Source: CALWZE01 sp964645785
Lineage (GTDB): Bacteria; Bacillota; Clostridia; Oscillospirales; Ruminococcaceae
Reading direction: 5' to 3'
Length of the DNA: 64,000 bases
Assembly: GCA_964645785.1 (NCBI GenBank)
Contig: CAZYAV010000001.1
Location: 62,001-126,000, forward strand
Program-made: the position numbers and the translations under genes
Shown: positions 1 through 9,082 of the stretch, one piece after another
Position numbering within the stretch: position 1 is the first letter of the stretch
How the letters are laid out: each line of letters opens with the position of its first letter
The notes under the pieces: generated by a model
The model's input: only the letters and a program-made list of their open reading frames with translations
Told to the model about the DNA's origin: nothing
The model's database searches: none

Positions 1-127
1 TGTTTAAGCCGATTGGCGGCCTGCGGCGCGCCGCCTGCGCGGGAGGAATCCGGGCGGCGGGCTCTGTCTGCGGCAAAACAGCCGTGCAGACCCGGGACAC
101 CCGTTCCCGCGCATCCCCTGCGCCGCG

Positions 128-886
128 CTAATAGCCAATAAGCAGCGCCCGCAGCAGCGCCAGAAGCTCGCGGCACCAGTAGCCCGGCGCAAACTGCCAC
201 TGGGTGCGGCAGCTGAGCGGGCTTGCCTCCAGCGCCTGCGCCTGCGCGAACAGGCGGGCGCGCAGCTGGTGCCAGCTGTCGGTCACGATGACGACCCGCC
301 TGTCCAGCCCCTGCGCGGCGATGATGTCCGCGCTGAACCGGAGATTCGCGGCCGTGTTGCGCGCCTTGTCCTCCAGGTAGATGCGCGACGGCTCGGCGCC
401 GTGCTCGATGAGATACGCGCGCATCACCTCCGCCTCGGTGCTGTCCTCGTCGCGCCCCATTCCGCCGGTGACAATCACGTCGCTGCCCGGGTGCTGCTCC
501 AGCCAGGCAAGCGCCGCGTCCAGCCGCCGCCGGAGCATCTCGCTCGGCTCCTGCCCGTGCACCTTGCAGCCCAGCACAATCACCGTGCCCGCCTGCGGGT
601 CGGCCGGGCTTGCCGCCGCGGCCGCCATCCACACCGACAGGCCGGCAAACAGCACCCCGGCGACCGCCAGCAGCGCCACACCCATTCGGTATATCCCCCT
701 TCCAATCGGCGCAAGGCGCTGCACCATCCCCGGCCTTGCCAGCGCCATCCCGATCAGCCCAAAATAAAGCAGGAACAGCATCCCGCCGTGCCAAAACCCG
801 CAAAACGCCGGCACAAGCAAAAAGGCGACCATGCCGCCGCACACCACAAGTCCGCCGATCCGCGCCCCCTGCTTCAGCTTCCGCAA
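128..886 (-). CDS. DUF218 (YdcF/SanA-like) membrane protein
   Basis: A 252-residue protein. Residues about 10-90 hold three hydrophobic segments. The rest matches the DUF218/YdcF fold: a beta strand TVIVLGC, the motif VTGGMGRDEDSTEAE, then EDKARNTAANLRFS and VIVTDSWHQLRA, which are the conserved family blocks. Family members such as SanA and YdcF are linked to envelope integrity, but their biochemical role is unclear. The start is TTG at 886, chosen because GGGGGAG lies about 7 nt upstream and the first hydrophobic segment begins soon after. It is followed on the same strand by nothing visible before the window edge. The upstream neighbour is also on the minus strand, separated by a hairpin. 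Confidence 0.85.
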   Translation of the reverse strand: MRKLKQGARIGGLVVCGGMVAFLLVPAFCGFWHGGMLFLLYFGLIGMALARPGMVQRLAPIGRGIYRMGVALLAVAGVLFAGLSVWMAAAAASPADPQAGTVIVLGCKVHGQEPSEMLRRRLDAALAWLEQHPGSDVIVTGGMGRDEDSTEAEVMRAYLIEHGAEPSRIYLEDKARNTAANLRFSADIIAAQGLDRRVVIVTDSWHQLRARLFAQAQALEASPLSCRTQWQFAPGYWCRELLALLRALLIGY

Positions 887-949
887 GATGCCGCTCCCCC
901 TTTATATCCTCTGCGCCGCGGGTTCGGCCTATCCGCCCGGGCATACCAC

Positions 950-985
950 AAAGGCACAAGTTCTTCACAGAATTTGTGCCTTTTC
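950..985 (-). terminator. hairpin between two minus-strand genes
   Basis: AAAGGCACAA at 950-959 pairs with TTGTGCCTTT around 974-983, with a short inner stem (TTC/GAA). It sits just past the stop of the repeat-tailed membrane protein (stop at 988). The U-rich tract is short on either strand, so termination is likely but not certain. Confidence 0.55.
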
Positions 986-987
986 GG

Positions 988-2518
988 TCATTCTTCCGCG
1001 GCGCTGCCCGCGACAGCCAAGCCCGGCTCCTCCGGGCGGCTCTCTTCGGCGTCAGCCCGTTCGGGTTGCCCCGACGCGTCCGCCGTGTCCTGCGCGGCGC
1101 TCGTTGCGTCCGTCTCGGCCTTCTTCTTCCGCCCGCGCTTCTTCGGCGCGGCCGCCTGCGCCGCAATCTCGGCGGGCGGCTCCGCGCTCGTCGCCTCCAA
1201 CGCCGCGGGCTGCCCCGCCGTTTCCGCACCCGCGGCCGCCAGATCCTGCGCGGTGTCCGGCACGTCCGTCTCGGCCTTCTTCTTCCGTCCGCGCTTCTTC
1301 GGCGCGGCCGCCTGCGCCGCAATCTCGGCGNNNNNNNNNNNNNNNNNNNNNNNNNNNNNNNNNNNNNNNNNNNNNNNNNNNNNNNNNNNNNNNNNNNNNN
1401 NNNNNNNNNNNNNNNNNNNNNNNNNNNNNNTCGGCGGGCATCTCCGCGCTCGTCGCCTCTGCCGCCGCGGACTGTTCCGCCGTTTCCGCACCCGCGTCCG
1501 CCGTGTCCTGCACGGCACCCGGCGCGGCCGTCCCGGTTTTCTTCTTCCGCCCGCGCTTCTTCGGCGCGGCCGCCTGCGCCACGGTCTCGGCGGCGGGGAT
1601 TTGCTCCTTTGCGGTCTCCGCCGCGGCAGGCGGTTCCTCCGCAGCCTCCCCGCCCGCTTCTGCCGGTTCGGCTACTAGCTCCGCCGCGGGCTGTACATCC
1701 TGCGCAAACACGACCCGCTCGTCTAAATAGCCGGCCGCCTCTGTCTCGCCCGGCACATCCGCCGGCTGCTGGGGCTGCGCCGGAAGCGCCTGCGCCATGG
1801 GCTGCGCCTGCCCCCTGCCCAGCACCTCCGTCCTGCGCAGGCCAAGCGCCAGCACCGCCACCGAGCCGAAAAACAGCGCCGAGGCCGCATAGCCCAGCAC
1901 CGCGTAGGTAATATCCGCCAGGGTGTAGCTCCCGGCCGCATAATACGCGAACTCATAGCGGTCAAGGTGATAAATCGCGGCATACAGCCGTACCGCAAAC
2001 GCAAGCAGGATCACCAACGTGCTGAGCAGCTTGCCCCTGCGCCGGTGGAAGCAAAGCGAGAGGAACGCCCCCATCGCCAGCAGCGAGCAGAGCGCCGACA
2101 GCACAATCCACACCAGGTTCTCGCCCGAATAATACGCGGCGTTGTTCTCATAGACATAAAAGATGTCCTGCCCCGGATAAAACACCAGCAGCTCAATCAG
2201 GCCGGACTTTTCCAGAAAATAATACAGAAACACCGGCACCGCACAAATTGCGGCCGGGATCAGCGTGCGCTTTGCAAACAGCCCGGTGAACAGCGCGTAA
2301 AGCAGCATGGCGCTGAACAGCAGCCCGTAAATCACGGTCAGCGGATAAACCGCCGGGTCGGTGTGCAGGCCGCCGGCGTTGAACCGCGCAAATACCGGCC
2401 AGTAGATTGCGCAGACGCAGCCGAGCGCAAGCACCGCCAGCATGGTTGCGATGGACGGCACGCTGGAATCCCGTTTGATTTTGTTTTTATACCGTTTGTT
2501 CTCGTCAAGCTCTTTCAT
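988..2518 (-). CDS. polytopic membrane protein with Lys-rich tandem-repeat tail (interrupted by assembly gap)
   Basis: Not a family I recognise. From the ATG at 2518 (SD-like GGAAAGGAA upstream) the first ~230 residues contain six to seven hydrophobic segments. A Pro/Ala/Glu-rich linker follows, then repeats of about 52 residues (156 nt), each carrying AAPKKRGRKKK followed by an acidic/Ala-rich spacer. The 100-N gap at 1331-1430 lies inside the repeat array. With exactly 100 N the frame breaks and would run to a false stop at 1052; if the true gap is a multiple of 3, the frame continues through two more clear repeats to TGA at 988. The KKRGRKKK blocks resemble basic nucleic-acid-binding tails, here presumably on the cytoplasmic side. 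The real repeat number is unknown. Confidence 0.7.
1070..1330 (-). repeat. 156-nt coding tandem repeat (AAPKKRGRKKK units), downstream half
   Basis: The blocks around 1107-1175 and 1262-1330 are almost identical and lie about 155-156 nt apart. A third, more diverged unit lies at about 1535-1590 on the other side of the gap. Period and identity explain why the assembly stopped here. Confidence 0.8.
1331..1430. other. assembly gap of 100 N inside a repeat array
   Basis: Exactly 100 unknown bases, a conventional placeholder length. The flanking sequences are copies of the same 156-nt coding repeat, and the reading frame agrees across the gap only if the real length is divisible by three. Confidence 0.97.
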
Positions 2519-2703
2519 ACCCGTTCCTTTCCCTGTCCGGCAGTGCAGCCGTCTGCTGCAAAAGGCAGCCGGTTACGGCCGCGCCGCAGCCACACCGCTT
2601 TGCAGAATAAAACGAGCCGCGGCCGCCAAATCCTCCGAACGCCGCAAATTTGCTTCGTCCCGCCGCAGGCCGCCGGATCCGCTCCTTAAAAAGGATCAGG
2701 GTT

Positions 2704-2732
2704 ATTATACCATTTCCCGCGCCCCGCCGCAA
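2704..2732 (-). promoter_or_regulatory. sigma-A promoter for the repeat-tailed membrane protein
   Basis: Minus-strand TTGCGG (2732-2727), a 17-nt spacer and TATAAT (2709-2704), with an extended -10 TGG directly before TATAAT. It lies about 190 nt upstream of the ATG at 2518. Confidence 0.65.
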
Positions 2733-2797
2733 CCGCCCGCTGGATGTCGGCGCCGCCCCGCCGCCAGGGCAAAGGCGCGGATAGCCGGGCAATTGCA

Positions 2798-2826
2798 TTG
2801 ACATTTTGACGGAAAAGCAGTATGAT
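2798..2826 (+). promoter_or_regulatory. sigma-A promoter upstream of the ABC exporter pair
   Basis: Perfect TTGACA at 2798-2803, a 17-nt spacer and TATGAT at 2821-2826. The start at about 2833 would give a ~370-nt leader before the ABC ATPase gene. Confidence 0.8.
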
Positions 2827-3201
2827 AGCTATGTTTAGTCTGAATCCAAGACCGGCAGGTCATTTGTAAAACCAGATGACGGCATTCCCGATAAGCTATT
2901 GCGGGAATTTCGGCCGGCGCGCCGCGGGGCTGTACCGCTTGCCGCGGCGCACGGCACAGGGGTAGCGGGCTGCCTGCGGCGGCGGCCGGCGCGTTGCCCG
3001 GTCGGGGGTGCAAACAGGGCTTTTAACGGGGTGCAAAACGGTTGACGGCATGGTTTTGCGCCTTTTTTGCGTGTGCATTTTTTGGCGCGGGGCGGCGGGT
3101 CGGCCGTGTGGGAGCACAGGGAACGGCTGGGGCGGATGAACCGGCCGCCGAAAATGGCTGGGAACAAGGAGAAGCGGCGCGGGCGCGCCGCGCAAACGGG
3201 C

Positions 3202-3903
3202 ATGGCGTTTATTGAATTTCGGGAAGTCACAAAGGTTTATCAGATGGGCGAGGTTGAGATTCCGGCGCTCAACGGGGTGAATTTCACCGCCGAGCAGGGG
3301 GAGTTTATCGTGATTGTGGGGCCTTCCGGCGCGGGCAAATCCACCCTGCTGAATATTCTGGGCGGCATGGATCGCCGCACCCAGGGCTCGATTTTGCTGG
3401 ACGGCCACGAAATCGGGGAATACAGCGAAAAGCAGCTTACCGACTACCGCCGGTACGACGTCGGGTTTGTGTTCCAGTTCTACAACCTGATCCAGAACCT
3501 GACCGCGCTGGAAAACGTCGAGCTCGCCTCGGAAATCTGCCGCAAGCCGCTTGACCCGGTGGAGGTTCTGCGGGAGGTCGGCCTTGCGCACCGGATGGAC
3601 AATTTCCCCTCGCAGCTGTCGGGCGGCGAGCAGCAGCGGGTCGCGATTGCCCGCGCGCTGGCCAAAAACCCAAAGCTGCTGCTCTGCGACGAGCCCACCG
3701 GCGCGCTCGACTATAAAACCGGCAAGGCGATCCTGCTGCTGCTGCAAAACACCTGCCGCAAAACGGGGCGCACGGTGGTCGTCATCACCCACAATCAGGC
3801 GTTCACCAAAATCGCGGACAGGGTGATTGAGATAAACAGCGGCCTTGTGCAGCGCACCTATACAAACAGCGCGCCGCTCTCGGCCGAGACAATCGAGTGG
3901 TGA
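3202..3903 (+). CDS. ABC transporter ATP-binding protein (MacB/LolD type)
   Basis: A 233-residue ATPase of the family that powers FtsX-type permeases. Walker A GPSGAGKST at about residues 36-44, Q-loop FQFYNL, signature LSGGEQQR, Walker B LLLCDEPTGALD and the switch His in VITHN are all present. The ALD-Y-TG segment after Walker B is typical of MacB/LolD/BceA ATPases. I chose ATG 3202, giving MAFIEFREVTK, because it starts at the usual family N-terminus. ATG 3154 is an alternative, and the AAGGAG at 3166 lies between the two. The permease gene follows with only 5 nt between stop and ATG, so the two form one transporter. Substrate unknown. Confidence 0.9.
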   Translation: MAFIEFREVTKVYQMGEVEIPALNGVNFTAEQGEFIVIVGPSGAGKSTLLNILGGMDRRTQGSILLDGHEIGEYSEKQLTDYRRYDVGFVFQFYNLIQNLTALENVELASEICRKPLDPVEVLREVGLAHRMDNFPSQLSGGEQQRVAIARALAKNPKLLLCDEPTGALDYKTGKAILLLLQNTCRKTGRTVVVITHNQAFTKIADRVIEINSGLVQRTYTNSAPLSAETIEW

Positions 3904-3908
3904 GCGGC

Positions 3909-6900
3909 ATGGCGTTCAAAACTTTCCGAAAAGACGTCCGGCGTTCCATCCGGCATTCGCTCAGCCGGTTTATCGCCATCTTTGCCATTGTCGCCATCGG
4001 CGCGGGCTTCTACGCCGGGCTCGGCGCAACCGCGCCGGACATGCGGGTGACGGCCGACGCCTATTACGACGACGCCAACATGATGGACATCCATCTGCTT
4101 TCCAACCTCGGGTTCACGCAGGCGGATATCGACGCAATCCGCGCGTGCGAGGGGGTGCGCAGCGTGATGGCGGGCTACAGCGCGGACTTTTTGTCGGTGA
4201 TTGAGGGCAAGGAGCAGGTCATGCGCGTCCACGCGCTGCCCGCCGGCCGCTCGGCGGAGGACGACAGCTATATCAACCGCCCCGTTCTGGTGGCCGGGCG
4301 GATGCCCGAGGCGCCGGACGAATGCCTGCTGGGGGTCAGCAAGCTTGAATCGGCCGGGGTCGGCGTCGGGGAGGTCATCCGCTTTGAGGACAAGGACGAC
4401 ACCCTGGCGGACACCCTGCGGTACCGGGAATTCCGGGTAGTCGGCATGGTGCAGACGCCCTTTTACCTCTCCTTTACGCTGGGCAGCAGCTCGATCGGCT
4501 CGGGCACAATCAGCCACTATATGTATGTCCCCGAGGAGGCGTTCTGCGTCGAGGTCTACACCGACGTGTATGCGACGGTGGAGGGCGCCATGGCGCGCAA
4601 CGCGTTTTCGCAGAGCTATGACGACCTGGTTGACCCGGTGATCGAGCGGATCGAGGCGGTGGGCGACACCCGCGCGCCGCTGCGGTACGCGCAGGTGTAC
4701 GACGAGGCGCAGCAGACCATCGCGGACGCGCAGGCGGAGCTGGACGACGCCCGCGTCGAGGCGGACACCGAGCTTGCGGACGCGCTGGAGGAGCTGACCG
4801 AAAACCAGCGCAAGGCGGACGACGGGGAGCGGGAGATCCGCACCCATCAGCAGGAGCTGAACGACGCCGCGCAGCAGATTGAGGACAACAACACCCGCCT
4901 GCGCGCGCTCCAGGACGAATACGACGCATCCTACGCGCAGTACGCGCAGGGGCTGGAGCAATACAACGCGGGGCTTGCGCAGTACGAGACGGAACTTGCG
5001 GGCTACACCCAGCTTACACAGCTGCACGCGGGATACTGGCAGGCGTATGCGGACTATCAGGCGGCGGGGCTGCCGGACGAGCAGATTGCCGCCGCCCCGC
5101 TCAATCCGGCCGACCCGGCCGGCATGACGATGGGCGCGGCGCAATCGACCCTTGCGGGCGGGCTTGGCGCGGCGGATCAGGCCGGGCAGGCGGGCGCGCT
5201 GGCCGCCATGCAGCAGCAGCTGGACGGCGCAAAGGCACAGCTGGACGCAACCGCCGCCGCATTGGCCGGCCCCGGCGCGCAGCTGGCGGACGCCAAGACC
5301 CAGCTGGACAACGGCTGGTACAGCCTGAACACCGCGCGCGAGCAGCTTGAGACCGGCCGGCAGGAGCTGGCCGACGCCCGCGCCGAGCTGGCAGACGCCA
5401 AGGAAAAGCTGGCGGACGGCTGGGCGGAATACAACGACGCAAAGGCCGAGGCGGACGAAAAGCTGGCGGACGCGCAGGACGAACTGGACGACGCCCGCGC
5501 CGCGCTCGACGAGCTGGACGAGGGGGAATGGTACGTCCTTTCCCGGCACACAAACGTCGGCTTTGCAAGCTATGAATCGGACGCGGACAGGATGGCGTCG
5601 CTGTCCTCCGTGCTGCCGGTGCTCTTTTTCCTGGTGGCGGCGCTGGTCTCGCTGACGACCATGACTCGGATGATCGAGGAAGAGCGGGTCATCATCGGCA
5701 CCTACAAGGCGTTGGGCTATTCGGGCTGGCGGATCATCTCCAAATATCTGCTTTACGCGCTGCTGGCGAGCGCGCTCGGCTCGGCGGTCGGCATCGCGGT
5801 CAGCCTGGTCGCCTTCCCGGAGGTCTGCTACAACGCGTACCGGATCCTGTACGCGGGGCCCGACCTGATTCTGGGGCTCAACCTGCGCTATGTGATTGAG
5901 GGCGCCGCGGCGGCGATATTCTGCACGCTGGCGGCCACCTACGCGGCCTGCCGCTCCTCCCTGCGCGAGCCGACCGCCGCACTGCTGCTGAGCAAGGCGC
6001 CCAAGGCGGGCAAGCGAATCTGGCTGGAGCATATCGGCTTTATCTGGAAGCGGATGAAATTCACCTCCAAGCTGACCTGGCGGAATATCTTCCGCTACAA
6101 AAAGCGGCTGATTATGACCCTCGTCGGGATTTCGGGCTGCACGGGGCTGCTGCTGATCGGCTTTGGGGTGCGGGACTCGGTCTCCTCCCTGCTGCCCAAG
6201 CAGTATGATGAGCTGTACAATTACAACACCGCGCTGACCCTGGACGAGGAGGTTCTGCCGCCCGAGCTGACCGCCATTCTGGACGACGGCGACCGCTTTT
6301 CCGACTATCTGCTGACGGCGGTTTCCGCGGCGGAGATTTCCGCGAACGGGGAGACGGTGCAGGGCTCGCTGTGCGTCCCGCAGGGGGATCTCGGCGCGTT
6401 CATCAACCTGCGCCACCGCGCGGATAAGCAGCCGGTCGAATTCGGGGCGGACAGTGTGGTGCTCACCGAAAAGGCCGCCAAAATCCTCGGCGTGCGGGTG
6501 GGGGACACGGTCAGCGTCACGGACAGCAAAAACCGCGACGCCGCGTTCACCGTCACCGGCATCACCGAAAACTACATCAATCACTACCTTTACATCGCGC
6601 CGGCGGTGTACGCGCAGCAGATGGGGGTGGATCCTGTCTACAACCAGGTCAGCGCCGTCTGCCTGGCCGACAGCGCGCAGGAACGGCAGGCACTGGCGGA
6701 TGCGCTGCTTGCCACGGAGGGGGTTGCGACCGCGACCTTCACCGAGGACATCAGCGCCGGGTTTGACGACATGATTGTCGCGCTCAATTATGTTGTGCTT
6801 GTGATTATCATCTGCGCGGGCGGGCTCGCGTTTGTGGTGCTGTACAACCTGACCAACATCAACATCACCGAGCGCAGGCGGGAGCTGGCCACCATCAAGG

Positions 6901-7184
6901 TGCTCGGCTTCCACCAGCTTGAGGTGCAGCAGTACATCTTCCGCGAGACCAATCTGCTGACCCTGTTCGGCTCGGTGATCGGGCTGGGGCTCGGCAAGCT
7001 CCTGCATGCGTTCGTGGTCTCGACCGTCGAGGTCGACATCGTCATGTTTGGCCGGGACATCGCGCCGCTCAGCTATCTCATCAGCTTCCTGCTCACCAAC
7101 CTGTTCTCCCTGATTGTCAACCTCTTCATGAAGCGCCACCTCGCGGCCATCGACATGGTCGAGAGCCTGAAATCCGTCGACTGA
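3909..7184 (+). CDS. FtsX-family ABC transporter permease with large coiled-coil extracellular domain
   Basis: A 1091-residue permease. A first membrane segment spans residues about 19-39, followed by an extracellular MacB-like domain. Residues about 260-540 are a long Ala/Asp/Glu/Leu/Gln-rich coiled coil with heptad-like repeats such as AELADAKEKLADG. Two FtsX blocks follow: three helices at about 555-700, then a second soluble domain and three helices at about 960-1085. The order matches the long duplicated FtsX permeases of Firmicutes, which often export lipids or peptides or drive cell-wall enzymes. ATG 3909 is preferred; GTG 3897 and 3900 overlap the upstream stop. It pairs with the ATPase immediately upstream. 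Substrate not predictable from sequence alone. Confidence 0.9.
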   Translation: MAFKTFRKDVRRSIRHSLSRFIAIFAIVAIGAGFYAGLGATAPDMRVTADAYYDDANMMDIHLLSNLGFTQADIDAIRACEGVRSVMAGYSADFLSVIEGKEQVMRVHALPAGRSAEDDSYINRPVLVAGRMPEAPDECLLGVSKLESAGVGVGEVIRFEDKDDTLADTLRYREFRVVGMVQTPFYLSFTLGSSSIGSGTISHYMYVPEEAFCVEVYTDVYATVEGAMARNAFSQSYDDLVDPVIERIEAVGDTRAPLRYAQVYDEAQQTIADAQAELDDARVEADTELADALEELTENQRKADDGEREIRTHQQELNDAAQQIEDNNTRLRALQDEYDASYAQYAQGLEQYNAGLAQYETELAGYTQLTQLHAGYWQAYADYQAAGLPDEQIAAAPLNPADPAGMTMGAAQSTLAGGLGAADQAGQAGALAAMQQQLDGAKAQLDATAAALAGPGAQLADAKTQLDNGWYSLNTAREQLETGRQELADARAELADAKEKLADGWAEYNDAKAEADEKLADAQDELDDARAALDELDEGEWYVLSRHTNVGFASYESDADRMASLSSVLPVLFFLVAALVSLTTMTRMIEEERVIIGTYKALGYSGWRIISKYLLYALLASALGSAVGIAVSLVAFPEVCYNAYRILYAGPDLILGLNLRYVIEGAAAAIFCTLAATYAACRSSLREPTAALLLSKAPKAGKRIWLEHIGFIWKRMKFTSKLTWRNIFRYKKRLIMTLVGISGCTGLLLIGFGVRDSVSSLLPKQYDELYNYNTALTLDEEVLPPELTAILDDGDRFSDYLLTAVSAAEISANGETVQGSLCVPQGDLGAFINLRHRADKQPVEFGADSVVLTEKAAKILGVRVGDTVSVTDSKNRDAAFTVTGITENYINHYLYIAPAVYAQQMGVDPVYNQVSAVCLADSAQERQALADALLATEGVATATFTEDISAGFDDMIVALNYVVLVIIICAGGLAFVVLYNLTNINITERRRELATIKVLGFHQLEVQQYIFRETNLLTLFGSVIGLGLGKLLHAFVVSTVEVDIVMFGRDIAPLSYLISFLLTNLFSLIVNLFMKRHLAAIDMVESLKSVD

Positions 7185-7219
7185 CCGGGTCGCCCCGCCG
7201 CGCCCGGCATACGCAAAGC

Positions 7220-7268
7220 AGCCGGCTCGCGCCTGCCTTTTGGGCAGGACGCGCGGCCGGCTGTTTTT
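7220..7268 (+). terminator. rho-independent terminator after the ABC permease
   Basis: AGCCGGC and CTGCC arms pair with GGCAG and GCCGGCT around a TTTT loop, followed by GTTTTT. It is 36 nt past the permease stop. Confidence 0.85.
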
Positions 7269-7629
7269 GCGCCCTTTGGCCGGTTTTCCGGCGGCGCGGG
7301 CGAAAGGGCACAGCATCGCGGTGGCGTAAATGCCCCGCACAGAGCAGTTCAACCCCGAAAGCTTCGCGGCGGCGCGGGAAAAGGCGGCGCGGCCTTGGGC
7401 GGTCAAGCCTCACCCCGCTCCGGGCAGAAAACGAGCCGCTGCGCTGCCCACACAAGAGCAAAGCCGGCAGCCCGATGCCTGCGGGCATTCCCCGCTCTGC
7501 TCTGCGGCCGTTTCTCCCCCGGCGGCCGGGGGTTTTCTCAAAAGCAGCGGCGGTTTCCTGCCGCCGCTCTTGTCCGTACTCCGCCGCTTTTCCGTCCCAC
7601 CGGCGGGTACCGGGATAGGGCGGAAACGA

Positions 7630-7673
7630 CAAAAAGCGCCTGCCGGGCTCTTGCGTCCGGCAGGCGCTTTTAA
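7630..7673 (-). terminator. rho-independent terminator after the GPH symporter
   Basis: GCGCCTGCCGG pairs with CCGGCAGGCGC, flanked by A and T runs on both sides. Read on the minus strand it ends in GCTTTTTG, 15 nt beyond the transporter stop. Confidence 0.88.
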
Positions 7674-7687
7674 AGGGACAATGGGGA

Positions 7688-9082
7688 TTATTTTGCCGCG
7701 GCCTGCGCCTCGTGCATCTCCTGCATATCCGATTCGATGGTGTGGAAGCAGCAGACAATCAGCATGAGAATGCCGACCACCATCGGCACCCAGCCGAGCA
7801 GCGCAACCAGCGTGTCCAGCGCGGCCTGCGGCTGCTGCGGCAGCTCCGCGTTGAACCCGGCGGCCGAAAGCGCGCCGGTCATCAGCAGGTTGGCGCCCGC
7901 CTTGGACAGCTTGGCCGCGAGGTTGTCGCCGGTCGATACCAGGCTGTCAATCCGGCGGCCGCTCTTCCACTCAACAAGGTCGGCGATATTGTTGCGGTTG
8001 GTGTTGAACAGCACAAACGCAAGGGTCATCGAGAAGCCGACCGTGACGGCGTTGATGTAGATGGCCACCATCGAGTGGGGCGCAAGCATAAACGGGATTT
8101 TGCCGATGATGTAGACAATCGCGCTCAGGATCATCGTCTTTTTGCGCCCGAGCTTCCGGTCAACCGTGATGGACAGGAACGAGGAGATGATCGAGACCAC
8201 CAGATAGGCCGCCATAATCGGCGTAGCCGCCGCCGAGCTGCCGATGACATAGGTCGCGTAATAGTTGATGCAGCTCATGATCAGCAGGTTGAGGATGCCG
8301 TAGCAGATGATGTACAGCATGTTGATGACCCACGCGCGGCAGCCAAACAGCATCTTCGCCGCCTCTTTCACGCTGATTTTGGATTCATCCGCGGACTCCT
8401 GCTTGACCCGCTCCTTTGTGGTGAAATAGTGCGCAAAGCTGCCGATGATGCACACCGCACCCATGACGATCGCCGCCTTGAAAAACGCGGATTTGCCGGG
8501 GTCGCCGGGCAGAATGTTGCCGGAGGAATCCAGCCCGCCAAACAGGCGCAGCAGCGGGTAAAGCGCCACGGCGCCGATGCCCGAGCCGAAGCAGCCGCCC
8601 AGGTTGCGCGCGACATTGATGGCGCGGCGGTCGGCGTCCAGGTTGGTCGCAAGGCCGCCCATGCTGTTGTAGGGGATGGCGGCAAAGGTGTTGAAGGTCT
8701 CGAACAGGAAGTAGATCGCGATGGCGAGGCCGAGCTTGAGGCCATAGCTGACGTCAAAGCAGGTGAACATCAGCACAACGGTGACCGCCCACGGCACCGC
8801 GCACCACAGCGCAAAGGGGCGGCAGGTCTCGCCGTTTTTAAACCGGTGGTTGACCGCCCAGTAGCCGAGCAGCGGGTCGTTGACCGCGTCCCAGACAATC
8901 CCGATGGCGGTAATCATGCCCGCGTGCAGGATCGAGATACCCATAATGTTGGTCAAAAAGAACAGGTAAAACAGGTCTTTGAAGTTAAAGACAACGTTGC
9001 TTGCGGTGGAAAAGGTACAGAACCCCAGCTTTTCCAGAAAGCCGATGCGGGGGATGCCCCCCTCGTTTTGCGGTTTGCTCAT
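7688..9082 (-). CDS. GPH-family (MelB-like) cation:sugar symporter
   Basis: A 464-residue MFS-type transporter with about 12 hydrophobic segments. The N-terminus EKLGFCTFSTASNVVFNFKD and the motif WDAVNDPLLGYW match the glycoside-pentoside-hexuronide:cation symporter family, where the Asp residues of the DxxNDP block bind the cation. It would import a glycoside or an oligosaccharide with Na+ or H+. The ATG at 9082 overlaps the stop of the upstream hydrolase by 4 nt (ATGA), so the two are translationally coupled. A strong terminator follows. The substrate cannot be read from the sequence. Confidence 0.88.
   Translation of the reverse strand: MSKPQNEGGIPRIGFLEKLGFCTFSTASNVVFNFKDLFYLFFLTNIMGISILHAGMITAIGIVWDAVNDPLLGYWAVNHRFKNGETCRPFALWCAVPWAVTVVLMFTCFDVSYGLKLGLAIAIYFLFETFNTFAAIPYNSMGGLATNLDADRRAINVARNLGGCFGSGIGAVALYPLLRLFGGLDSSGNILPGDPGKSAFFKAAIVMGAVCIIGSFAHYFTTKERVKQESADESKISVKEAAKMLFGCRAWVINMLYIICYGILNLLIMSCINYYATYVIGSSAAATPIMAAYLVVSIISSFLSITVDRKLGRKKTMILSAIVYIIGKIPFMLAPHSMVAIYINAVTVGFSMTLAFVLFNTNRNNIADLVEWKSGRRIDSLVSTGDNLAAKLSKAGANLLMTGALSAAGFNAELPQQPQAALDTLVALLGWVPMVVGILMLIVCCFHTIESDMQEMHEAQAAAK

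Larger units (their letters stand above)
2519..3201. other. divergent intergenic region with two promoters
   Basis: No convincing gene. It holds back-to-back promoters (2704-2732 minus, 2798-2826 plus). The plus-strand leader of roughly 370 nt contains small hairpins, including ATTCCCG/CGGGAAT near 2883-2910. I do not recognise a known riboswitch in it. Confidence 0.6.
7185..7687. other. convergent intergenic region
   Basis: Between two converging transcripts. It contains one terminator for each (7220-7268 and 7630-7673). The GC-rich middle has open frames on both strands, but none has a ribosome binding site or recognisable protein. Confidence 0.6.

Noticed and set aside
269..1911. Large plus-strand frames over the DUF218 and repeat-tailed genes
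   Set aside because: Antisense to two well-supported minus-strand genes and made of Pro/Arg/Ser-rich low-complexity sequence.
3858..7406. Minus-strand open frame of over 1,100 codons across the FtsX permease
   Set aside because: Antisense frame to a clear permease; long antisense frames arise from GC-rich codon bias. It has no family motif or ribosome binding site.
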